NCBI GenBank assembly: GCA_025964935.1
Contig: JAOPXW010000114.1
Location: 1-6,873, forward strand
Reading direction: 5' to 3'
DNA length: 6,873 nt
Source of the DNA: Friedmanniella sp.
GTDB taxonomy: Bacteria > Actinomycetota > Actinomycetes > Propionibacteriales > Propionibacteriaceae
This document shows, one piece after another, positions 1 through 5,438 of the stretch. Every line of letters begins with the position of its first letter. Position 1 is the first letter of the stretch. The position numbers were made by a program, and so were the translations under genes. The notes under the pieces are model-generated. The model worked only from the letters and a program-made list of their open reading frames with translations. It was not told where the DNA came from and searched no databases.

Positions 1-468
1 GGAGTCGGAGTCGATCCACATCTTCCGCGAGGTGGCGGCGACCTTCGCCGCTCCCGTGATGCTGTTCTCCGGCGGCAAGGACTCGGTGGTGATGCTGCAC
101 CTGGCCGCCAAGGCCTTCTGGCCCGCGCCGATCCCGTTCACGCTGCTGCACGTCGACACCGGCCACAACTTTCCCGAGGTGCTCGAGTACCGCGACCAGG
201 CGGTCGCGTTCTACGGAGCCGAGCTGCAGGCCCTGGAGTCGGAGTCGATCCACATCTTCCGCGAGGTGGCGGCGACCTTCGCCGCTCCCGTGATGCTGTT
301 CTCCGGCGGCAAGGACTCGGTCGTCATGCTGCACCTGGCGGCCAAGGCCTTCTGGCCGGCGCCGATCCCGTTCGGTCTGCTGCACGTCGACACCGGGCAC
401 AACTTCCCCGAGGTGCTGACCTACCGCGACGAGGCCGTGGAGTTCTACGGCGCGCAGCTCAAGGTGGC
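1..468 (+). repeat. In-frame 234-nt (78-codon) tandem duplication inside cysD
   Basis: Positions 1-234 and 235-468 are direct copies at an offset of 234 nt. The first 87 nt (1-87 against 235-321) are identical. From position 88 to 228 I count 22 mismatches in 141 nt (about 84% identity). Most of these are synonymous, and the protein changes are conservative or in variable positions. The copies run from the ALESESIHIFREV helix through the PP-loop to the YGA block. The join reads GAELQ followed directly by ALESESIH, where a normal CysD continues GAQLKVASVQ. The abrupt change from identity to divergence, starting at the window edge, fits either recombination between two diverged cysD alleles or a misassembled join. 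Confidence 0.93.
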
Positions 469-1102
469 CTCGGTGCAGGACTACATCGACGACGGCCGGC
501 TCCGCGAGCGTCCCGACGGGACCCGCAACCCGCTGCAGACCGTCCCGCTGCTGGACGCCATCACCGCGGGCAAGCACGACGCCGTCTTCGGCGGCGGGCG
601 CCGCGACGAGGAGCGGGCCCGGGCCAAGGAGCGCGTGTTCAGCATGCGCGACGAGTTCGGCCAGTGGGACCCGCGCAACCAGCGCCCCGAGCTGTGGTCG
701 CTGTACAACGGCCGGCACCTCCCCGGTGAGCACGTCCGGGTCTTCCCGCTCTCCAACTGGACCGAGCTCGACGTCTGGGACTACATCGAGGCCGAGAAGA
801 TCGCGCTGCCGACGATCTACTACGCCCACGAGCGCGAGGTCGCCCTGCGCGACGGGATGTGGATCGCGATCACCGACGTCACCCCGGCCCTGGCCGGGGA
901 CACCCTCGAGCGGCGCTCGGTGCGCTACCGCACCGTCGGGGACATGTCCTGCACCGCCGCGGTGCTGTCCGACGCCAGCACCGTGCACGACGTCATCACC
1001 GAGGTCGGGCTCAGCCAGCTCACCGAGCGCGGCGCCACCCGCGCCGACGACCGCATGAGCGAGGCCGCCATGGAAGACCGCAAGCGAGAGGGCTTCTTCT
1101 GA
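2..1102 (+). CDS. cysD: Sulfate adenylyltransferase subunit 2 (CysD), 5' partial, with duplicated N-terminal region
   Basis: This is the catalytic subunit of ATP sulfurylase. With the GTPase CysN it makes APS and pyrophosphate from ATP and sulfate in the cytoplasm, the first step of sulfate assimilation. The frame is open from the window edge (366 residues seen), so the true start lies upstream; the internal GTG at 32 is a valine codon, not a start. PP-loop SGGKDS appears twice (residues 23-28 and 101-106), as does HVDTGH (50-55 and 128-133). Single downstream motifs follow: GGGRRDEE (197-204), the NQRPELW and FPLSNWTE blocks, and the REGFF C-terminus. From the second copy onward, 288 residues align with an ordinary ~300-residue CysD, so the first 78 codons are extra. 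The stop overlaps the cysN start by 1 nt. Family assignment is certain; whether the doubled N-terminus is real or an assembly artefact is open. Confidence 0.95.
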   Translation, partial: ESESIHIFREVAATFAAPVMLFSGGKDSVVMLHLAAKAFWPAPIPFTLLHVDTGHNFPEVLEYRDQAVAFYGAELQALESESIHIFREVAATFAAPVMLFSGGKDSVVMLHLAAKAFWPAPIPFGLLHVDTGHNFPEVLTYRDEAVEFYGAQLKVASVQDYIDDGRLRERPDGTRNPLQTVPLLDAITAGKHDAVFGGGRRDEERARAKERVFSMRDEFGQWDPRNQRPELWSLYNGRHLPGEHVRVFPLSNWTELDVWDYIEAEKIALPTIYYAHEREVALRDGMWIAITDVTPALAGDTLERRSVRYRTVGDMSCTAAVLSDASTVHDVITEVGLSQLTERGATRADDRMSEAAMEDRKREGFF

Positions 1103-2517
1103 TGCCACCCACCACCTTGGCCGCCAAGAGCCGGGCCGCCCAGGGCGGTCGGACGCTGCTGCGTCTGGCCACCGCCGGGTCCGTCGACGACGGCAAGTCC
1201 ACCCTGGTCGGACGGCTGCTCTTCGACACCAACTCCGTCCTCACCGACACCCTCGACCACGTCGAGAAGGTGAGCCGGCGCAAGGGTCTGGAGCGAGCGG
1301 ACCTGGCCCTGCTGACCGACGGTCTGCGCGCCGAGCGGGAGCAGGGCATCACGATCGACGTGGCGTACCGGTACTTCGCCACGACGGCGCGGAAGTTCAT
1401 CCTCGCCGACTGCCCCGGCCACACCCAGTACACCCGCAACACGGTGACCGGGTCCTCCACCGCCGACGTCATCGTGCTGCTGGTCGACGCCCGCAAGGGA
1501 GTGATCGAGCAGACCCGCCGGCACCTCGCCGTGGCCGCTCTGCTGCGGGTGCCGCACGTCGTCCTGGTGGTGAACAAGATCGACCTGGTGGACTTCTCCG
1601 AGGAGGTCTTCGTCCGCATCGCCACCGACTTCGCGCTGCTCGCCCGGAGCCTCGGTGTGCTCGACAGCCACTGCATCCCGGTGTCGGCCCGCGAGGGCGA
1701 CAACGTCGTGACCCGCTCGCACCGGACGCCGTGGTACGACGGGCCCACGGTGCTCGGCTACCTGGAGACCGTCGACGACACCCCCATCGCGGTGGGGGCC
1801 GACTTCCGCTTCCCGGTCCAGCAGGTCGTCCGGCCGCAGTCCGCGGCCCCCGCGCCCTGGGCGTCGGGCTCGCCGAAGGTCGACGGGGACTACCGCGGCT
1901 ACGCCGGCAAGGTCGAGTCCGGCCGGGTCCGGGTCGGAGAGGAGATCGTGGTGCTGCCCCGCAGCAGCCACGCCGTGGTCGAGGCCATCGACACCCCGGA
2001 CGGCCCCCTCGACATCGCGGTGGCCGGGCAGTCGGTCGTGCTGCGGCTGAGCACCGACATCGACGTCTCGCGCGGCGACATCTTCGCCGCGACCGACGCT
2101 CCCCCGGCCCCGGTCCGGGACCTGACGGCCACCGTCTGCTGGCTGGCCGAGCGCGAGCTGACGGTCGGGTCGCGGGTCCTGGTCCAGCACGGCACCTCGT
2201 TGACCAAGGCCATCGTCAAGGCCGTCGAGGGTGTCCTCGACCTCGACTTCGAGTCCGGCACGGTCCCGTGCTGGCGCAAGGCCGAGGCGCTGCAGCTCAA
2301 CGACATCGGTCGGGTCCGGGTCACGCTGGCCTCGCCGCTGCCGATCGACTCCTACCGGGAGCACCGGACCACCGGCGCCTTCATCATCGTCGATGAGGCC
2401 GACGGCTGGACCCTGGGCGCCGGCATGGCGGGATCGACCCCGCTCTCCACCACCGATGTCCCCGGCCGCAGCGCGGCAGCTGGTGCCACCCCGACGTCCG
2501 GAAGGGGTCAATCGTGA
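1102..2517 (+). CDS. cysN: Sulfate adenylyltransferase subunit 1 (CysN), stand-alone GTPase
   Basis: This regulatory GTPase subunit couples GTP hydrolysis to APS formation by CysD. It is 471 residues long, an EF-Tu-like translation-factor GTPase. G1 is GSVDDGKST (26-34), G2 lies in GITIDVAYRYF (82-92), G3 is DCPGH (103-107), G4 is NKID (158-161) and G5 is SAR (195-197). Two beta-barrel domains follow (about 240-440), including the ADFRFPVQQVVRP and YRGYAGKVESG segments typical of CysN. There is no C-terminal APS kinase (CysC) domain, so phosphorylation to PAPS, if used, needs a separate protein or is skipped by an APS reductase. The ATG at 1102 shares its A with the cysD TGA (TGATG), with an AGAGGG ribosome site just upstream inside cysD. 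The last ~35 residues are Ala/Thr/Gly-rich and probably disordered. The stop overlaps the next gene by 4 nt. Confidence 0.96.
   Translation: MPPTTLAAKSRAAQGGRTLLRLATAGSVDDGKSTLVGRLLFDTNSVLTDTLDHVEKVSRRKGLERADLALLTDGLRAEREQGITIDVAYRYFATTARKFILADCPGHTQYTRNTVTGSSTADVIVLLVDARKGVIEQTRRHLAVAALLRVPHVVLVVNKIDLVDFSEEVFVRIATDFALLARSLGVLDSHCIPVSAREGDNVVTRSHRTPWYDGPTVLGYLETVDDTPIAVGADFRFPVQQVVRPQSAAPAPWASGSPKVDGDYRGYAGKVESGRVRVGEEIVVLPRSSHAVVEAIDTPDGPLDIAVAGQSVVLRLSTDIDVSRGDIFAATDAPPAPVRDLTATVCWLAERELTVGSRVLVQHGTSLTKAIVKAVEGVLDLDFESGTVPCWRKAEALQLNDIGRVRVTLASPLPIDSYREHRTTGAFIIVDEADGWTLGAGMAGSTPLSTTDVPGRSAAAGATPTSGRGQS
2500..2507 (+). promoter_or_regulatory. Ribosome binding site deciding the GTG start of the chelatase gene
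   Basis: GGAAGGGG lies 6 nt upstream of the GTG at 2514 and inside the end of cysN. It supports the GTG start that overlaps the cysN stop (GTGA, 2514-2517). Confidence 0.7.
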
Positions 2518-3347
2518 CCGCTCCCTCCTTCATCCTGCTCGGGTACGGCAGCAGCGACCCGCGCGTCGCCCAGGTCAGCCAGGAGATCCGTACGGGTCTG
2601 CTGGCCATCCGGCCCGAGCTCGACATCCAGGTCGCCTTCCTGGACCACTGCTCCCCGAGCGGGCTCCAGGTCGCCGCCAAGCTGGCGCGGAAGGGTGTGA
2701 CCGAGGCGGTCTTCGTGCCGCTGCTGCTCTCGGACGCCTTCCACGCGCACGTGGAGGTGCCGGCGCTGATCGAGCAGGTCCAGGCCGCCTACCCCGACCT
2801 GCGGGTCATCGCCTCGCGCCCGATCGGTCCGGAGGCGCAGCTGCTGAGCGTCATCGACCGGCGGCTGCGGGACGCGCTGCGGTCCAAGCGGGTCTCCGAG
2901 CTCGACGGGCTGGTCTTCGCGGCCGCCGGCAGCAGCGACGTCCGCAGCAACGCCATCGTGGCGCGGCGGGCCCGGCAGTGGGCGACCCACCACCGGCTGC
3001 CGTGCGTGACCGCGTTCGCGACCGGCTCCGGTCCGACCACGGCCGAAGCCATCCGGACGCTGCGAGCGCAGGGCCGTCGGCACATCGCGGTCGGCAGCTG
3101 GTTCCTGGCGCCGGGCTCCTTCTTCACCCGGCAGGCCGAGCTGGCGTACGAGGCGGGGGCCATCGCGGTCTCCGACCCGATGGGCGGCGAGCCCGAGATC
3201 GCCGAGGTCGCGCTGACCCGCTACCTGGTCTCGGCCATGGACCTGGTCGACCTGGACACCCCGGCCGAGGTCGCCGAGGTCGTGACCGAGGAGGACTTCA
3301 CCCCCGTACGGCACCTGTCGGTGGTCTCGGACAGCCTGACCGCCTGA
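2514..3347 (+). CDS. CbiX/SirB-type sirohydrochlorin chelatase, two-domain form, with a Tyr in the first active-site motif
   Basis: Enzymes of this family insert Fe2+ (or Co2+) into sirohydrochlorin. Beside cysDN the expected job is siroheme synthesis for sulfite reductase. The 277-residue protein has two tandem chelatase half-domains (about 5-125 and 130-245), like mycobacterial Rv2393, plus a ~30-residue acidic-then-basic tail. Domain 1 begins ILLGYGSSDPR (7-17), where the family usually has AHGSRDPR; Tyr11 thus replaces the first catalytic His. The second family His is kept in LLLSDAFHAHVEVP (His77). Domain 2 has the degenerate AAGSSD (137-142) and GSWFLAPGSFF (194-204), as usual for that half. 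GTG start, good ribosome site, 4-nt overlap with cysN: translationally coupled. Membership in the family is clear; chelatase activity is less certain because of Tyr11. Confidence 0.85.
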   Translation: MTAPSFILLGYGSSDPRVAQVSQEIRTGLLAIRPELDIQVAFLDHCSPSGLQVAAKLARKGVTEAVFVPLLLSDAFHAHVEVPALIEQVQAAYPDLRVIASRPIGPEAQLLSVIDRRLRDALRSKRVSELDGLVFAAAGSSDVRSNAIVARRARQWATHHRLPCVTAFATGSGPTTAEAIRTLRAQGRRHIAVGSWFLAPGSFFTRQAELAYEAGAIAVSDPMGGEPEIAEVALTRYLVSAMDLVDLDTPAEVAEVVTEEDFTPVRHLSVVSDSLTA

Positions 3348-3361
3348 CAGCGGCGCTCAGG
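3343..3361. terminator. Possible bidirectional terminator hairpin between convergent genes
   Basis: Only 9 nt separate the two stop codons. CCTG (3343-3346) pairs with CAGG (3358-3361) and AGC (3349-3351) with GCT (3355-3357), giving 7 bp with a 2-nt bulge and a GGC loop. There is no T tract on either strand, and the structure overlaps both stops, so the call is tentative. Confidence 0.3.
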
Positions 3362-4253
3362 TGGCGGCCAGCCGGATCTTCTCGTGCTCCACGTCGAAGT
3401 CCGCGATCGGCCACTGCAGGTCGAGGGCCCGCAGGTGCTCGAGCAGCAGCTGGGCCACCGCCCAGTTGCGGTACCACTTGCGGTCCGACGGGACGACGAA
3501 CCACGGGGCGTGCTGGGTGCTGCAGTTCTCCAGCGCGGCCCCGTACGCCTCTGCGTACGCCGGCCACTTCGACCGCTCGTCGATGTCGCTGGCGTTGTAC
3601 TTCCAGTGCTTGGTGGGGTCGTCCAGGCGGGCGGCGAGCCGCTCCTTCTGAGTCTCCGGGGAGATGTGCAGGAAGCACTTGACCAGCACCGTCCCGTTGC
3701 TGACCAGGTCCTCCTCCCAGGCGTTGATCTCGTCGTAGCGGGCACCCCAGACCGACTCCTCGACCAGGTTGTTGACCCGGACGATCAGCACGTCCTCGTA
3801 GTGCGAGCGGTCGAAGATGCCGATCCGCCCCGGCTCGGGCAGCTGCCGCTCGATCCGCCACAGGAACGGGTGCGACCGCTCCACCTTGGTCGGGGCCTTG
3901 AACGAGGTGATGTGCACCCCCTGCGGGTCGACCATCCCGATCGCGTGCCGGATCACTCCGCCCTTGCCGGCCGTGTCCATGCCCTGCAGCACGACCAGGA
4001 CCCTCTTGGTCCCGGCCAGCCCCGCCCGCCCCTGGGCGAACAGCCGCTCCTGGAGCTCGCTCAGCTCGGGGGCCAGCGAGGCCGTGATCTTCTGCGCGTC
4101 CACCTTGGTCCCGGGGAACCCCGGAGTGCCCGCGGTGTCGAGGGCCCCGATGTCCACCACGCCGGCGGGCAGCCGCAGCAGCTCCGACAGCGGGCTCAGG
4201 GTGGCGGCCGGGTCAAGGCTCTGGTCGCGCTTGGTGTCGTCGTCCTTGCTCAT
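3357..4253 (-). CDS. ppk2: PPK2 family polyphosphate:nucleotide phosphotransferase (class III-like)
   Basis: This enzyme transfers phosphate from inorganic polyphosphate to AMP and/or ADP. The 298-residue protein shows Walker A GMDTAGKGG (91-99), the Walker B region FDRSHYEDV (147-155) followed by LIVRVNNLV, and the WKYNASDIDER lid segment. It ends with the WYRNWAVAQLLLEHL helix. The RSHYEDVL(I/V)VRV signature and length resemble class III PPK2 proteins such as that of Meiothermus ruber, which act on both AMP and ADP. Substrate range is inferred, not shown. The ATG at 4253 (MSKDDD) is chosen because the family match starts soon after it and AGGA sits about 8 nt upstream; the frame stays open farther upstream only through GC-rich repeats. 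The first ~30 residues are charged and variable. The gene is convergent with the chelatase and divergent from the reductase. Confidence 0.92.
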   Translation of the reverse strand: MSKDDDTKRDQSLDPAATLSPLSELLRLPAGVVDIGALDTAGTPGFPGTKVDAQKITASLAPELSELQERLFAQGRAGLAGTKRVLVVLQGMDTAGKGGVIRHAIGMVDPQGVHITSFKAPTKVERSHPFLWRIERQLPEPGRIGIFDRSHYEDVLIVRVNNLVEESVWGARYDEINAWEEDLVSNGTVLVKCFLHISPETQKERLAARLDDPTKHWKYNASDIDERSKWPAYAEAYGAALENCSTQHAPWFVVPSDRKWYRNWAVAQLLLEHLRALDLQWPIADFDVEHEKIRLAAT

Positions 4254-4331
4254 GGGCGCATCCTGCCACCCCCGGCCCCCAGCCGGTGCCGATGGGCCGC
4301 GACTGCCCCCGGCGTCCTCGGCTCGGCTCCG

Positions 4332-4380
4332 GCTCGGGCCGGACTCGGGCCGGACTTGGGCCCGACTTGGGCCCGACTTG
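4332..4380. repeat. Short tandem repeat, 11-nt unit
   Basis: There are about four units with consensus GACTTGGGCCC: a partial diverged unit at 4332-4341, GACTCGGGCCG (4342-4352), two exact units (4353-4363 and 4364-4374), then a partial GACTTG running into the 101-nt element. The second copy of that element has only a single such unit. Confidence 0.8.
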
Positions 4381-4471
4381 ACCCACGTTCCGACCGCTCT
4401 ACACAGCTTGCAACCTGGGCCAAGCAGGCGGAACCTGGGTCTACCTACGTTCCTGAGCCGGCCTGACGCAC
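4371..4471. repeat. 101-nt direct repeat element, copy 1
   Basis: It matches 4527-4627 at 95 of 101 positions by eye (offset 156). Inside are four related 12-mers near CGGAACNTGGGT: minus at 4381-4392, plus at 4409-4420, plus at 4429-4440 and minus at 4443-4454. The last two form a 24-bp imperfect dyad (4430-4453, 18 of 24 symmetric). GCTTG (4406-4410) can also pair with CAAGC (4421-4425). The copy starts with TTGACC (4378-4383), 16 nt before TACACA, as in copy 2. Confidence 0.9.
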
Positions 4472-4533
4472 GCCCCCCGTACGCCGCCGCTCCCGTACGC
4501 CCCTGGCCCCAGACTGCGCCCCGGGCGCCCGAC

Positions 4534-4561
4534 TTGACCCACGTTCCGACCGCTCTACACA
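4534..4561 (+). promoter_or_regulatory. Possible sigma-70 type promoter for the pyrimidine reductase
   Basis: TTGACC (4534-4539) is a good -35. After a 16-nt spacer comes TACACA (4556-4561), a weak -10 lacking the final T. It points at the gene at 4645 and would leave a leader of about 75 nt containing the dyad. The same pair recurs at 4378-4405 in copy 1. Confidence 0.3.
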
Positions 4562-4585
4562 GCTTGCAACCTGGGCAGAGCAGGC

Positions 4586-4609
4586 GGAACCTGGGTCTAC
4601 CTAGGTTCC
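4586..4609. promoter_or_regulatory. Near-palindromic 24-bp site, candidate operator
   Basis: Arms GGAACCT (4586-4592) and AGGTTCC (4603-4609) are perfect complements. Including the centre, 20 of 24 positions are symmetric. It ends 35 nt before the ATG of the reductase, and a slightly poorer copy sits at 4430-4453. The size and symmetry suit a dimeric DNA-binding regulator. An RNA hairpin is the alternative. The binding protein is unknown. Confidence 0.4.
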
Positions 4610-4644
4610 TGAGCGGGGCGGACGCACTGTGGGACGATGGCGCG

Positions 4645-5409
4645 ATGCGACTGCTGTTCGACCGCGACGGCGGGGAGCCCCGCCGCCTCACCGACCCCGA
4701 CCTGGTCGAGCTGTACCGGCACCCCGTACGGGAGGACCGGCCCTGGGTCCGCAGCAACTTCGTGTCGTCGCTGGACGGGTCGGTGCAGGGGCCGGACGGT
4801 CGGGCCGGCAGCATCAACACCCCGAGCGACCAGGCGGTCTTCGCCCTGCACCGGGCGCTGGCCGACGCCATCGTGGTCGGGGCCACCACCGTGCGCGACG
4901 AGGGCTACCGGGCGGTCAACCTGGCCCCCTGGCAGTCGGAGCTGCGCCTGGCCGAGGGGCTGGCCCCCTTCCCCACCCTCGTCATCATCAGTAAGACCGC
5001 CCGGCTCGACCCCACCATCGCCGCCACCGATCCTGGGGCCGGGGGGTCGGTCCTGGTCGTGACCACCTCCGGCAAGACCCCCGAGGAGCTGGAGCCGCTG
5101 CGCCGGGCCGGCATCGAGGTGGTCGACACCCACACTCCCGACGTCGACCTGGCCGCGGTCCTGGACGACCTGGCCGGCCGCGGGCTGCCCCGGCTGCTGT
5201 GCGAGGGCGGCCCTCGCCTGCACCGGGACCTGCTGGCTGCGGACCTGGTGGACGAGATGTCGCTGACCCTGGCCCCGGTCGTCCTGGGCGGCGGGGGGCT
5301 CCGGACCACGAGCGGCGAGGCCTTCGCCGCGGCGCTCGACTTCGACCTCCAGTTCGCCCTGCTCGGCGACGACGGGGCGCTGTTCACGAACTACCGTCGG
5401 CACCCCTGA
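4645..5409 (+). CDS. Stand-alone RibD C-terminal domain protein (pyrimidine reductase family)
   Basis: This is a 254-residue NADPH-dependent reductase of the RibD_C / dihydrofolate reductase fold, without the N-terminal deaminase domain of bifunctional RibD. Signatures are WVRSNFVSSLDG (34-45), a substrate-side SxxDQxVFxLxRALAD stretch (61-74), IVVGATTVRDEGY (76-88), and the C-terminal LLCEGGPRLHRDLL and DEMSLTLAPVVLGGGG blocks that bind the cofactor and finish the sheet. Length and motif order resemble mycobacterial Rv2671, a RibD-like protein reported to have dihydrofolate reductase activity. Both a riboflavin-pathway role and a folate role are therefore possible; the sequence does not decide. 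The ATG at 4645 is the only start that fits the N-terminus of the family (MRLLFD). The ribosome site is weak (GGGA, spaced long). It is divergent from PPK2 and has no riboflavin genes next to it here. Confidence 0.88.
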   Translation: MRLLFDRDGGEPRRLTDPDLVELYRHPVREDRPWVRSNFVSSLDGSVQGPDGRAGSINTPSDQAVFALHRALADAIVVGATTVRDEGYRAVNLAPWQSELRLAEGLAPFPTLVIISKTARLDPTIAATDPGAGGSVLVVTTSGKTPEELEPLRRAGIEVVDTHTPDVDLAAVLDDLAGRGLPRLLCEGGPRLHRDLLAADLVDEMSLTLAPVVLGGGGLRTTSGEAFAAALDFDLQFALLGDDGALFTNYRRHP

Positions 5410-5438
5410 GCGGCGTCAGCCCCCTGAGCGTCAGCCCA
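5406..5438. repeat. Short imperfect direct repeat at the reductase stop codon
   Basis: CTGAGCGGCGTCAGCCCC (5406-5423) is followed at once by CTGAGCGTCAGCCCA (5424-5438), the same unit less 3 nt. Each unit contains CTGA and TCAG, which can pair within or between units, so it could act as a weak terminator. No T tract follows. Confidence 0.45.

Larger units (their letters stand above)
4527..4627. repeat. 101-nt direct repeat element, copy 2
   Basis: This copy ends 17 nt before the pyrimidine reductase start. Its four 12-mers lie at 4537-4548 (minus), 4565-4576 (plus), 4585-4596 (plus) and 4599-4610 (minus). The six differences from copy 1 fall in the right half. One of them (C to G at 4604) makes the 24-bp dyad better, with arms GGAACCT and AGGTTCC. 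Two others (4577-4578) break the inner GCTTG/CAAGC stem. Confidence 0.9.
4254..4644. other. Divergent intergenic region with repeats (391 nt)
   Basis: This region separates the PPK2 start (minus) from the pyrimidine reductase start (plus), so it must carry both 5' leaders and probably both promoters. From left to right it holds a GC-rich leader (4254-4330), an 11-nt tandem repeat (about 4332-4380), a 101-nt element (4371-4471), a 55-nt spacer rich in CCGTACG (4472-4526) and a second copy of the element (4527-4627). Frames that stay open across it on both strands show no recognisable domain and are GC-driven. Confidence 0.85.

Noticed and set aside
859..1101. Upstream start for cysN inside cysD
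   Set aside because: The translated extension is Arg/His-rich low-complexity sequence typical of an out-of-frame read; the conserved CysN N-terminus starts at 1102.
32..1102. GTG at 32 as the start of cysD
   Set aside because: The frame is open from position 2 and the upstream residues (ESESIHIFRE) are normal CysD sequence, so the gene is 5' partial and this GTG codes for an internal valine.
925..2511. Long minus-strand open frames opposite cysN and neighbouring genes
   Set aside because: Their composition (Gly/Arg/Asp or Ser/Arg-rich) is that of antisense shadows in GC-rich genes, with no motifs.
4430..4453. ECF sigma factor promoter (GGAAC...CGTT) in the repeat element
   Set aside because: GGAAC and CGTT are about 13 nt apart, too short for known ECF promoters (about 16-18), and the symmetric arrangement fits a dyad better.
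4371..4627. CRISPR array
   Set aside because: There are only two copies, each 101 nt, with a 55-nt spacer and no cas genes; this is not CRISPR architecture.
3817..4644. Upstream extension of the reductase frame through the 101-nt repeats
   Set aside because: It is antisense to PPK2 and then crosses the repeats. The 156-nt spacing being a multiple of three keeps it open by chance; no domain and no start with a ribosome site.
4254..4889. Upstream extension of the PPK2 reading frame to about position 4889
   Set aside because: The added ~210 residues are translated from the intergenic repeats and the antisense of the reductase, with no family similarity; ATG at 4253 has a ribosome site and fits the family N-terminus.
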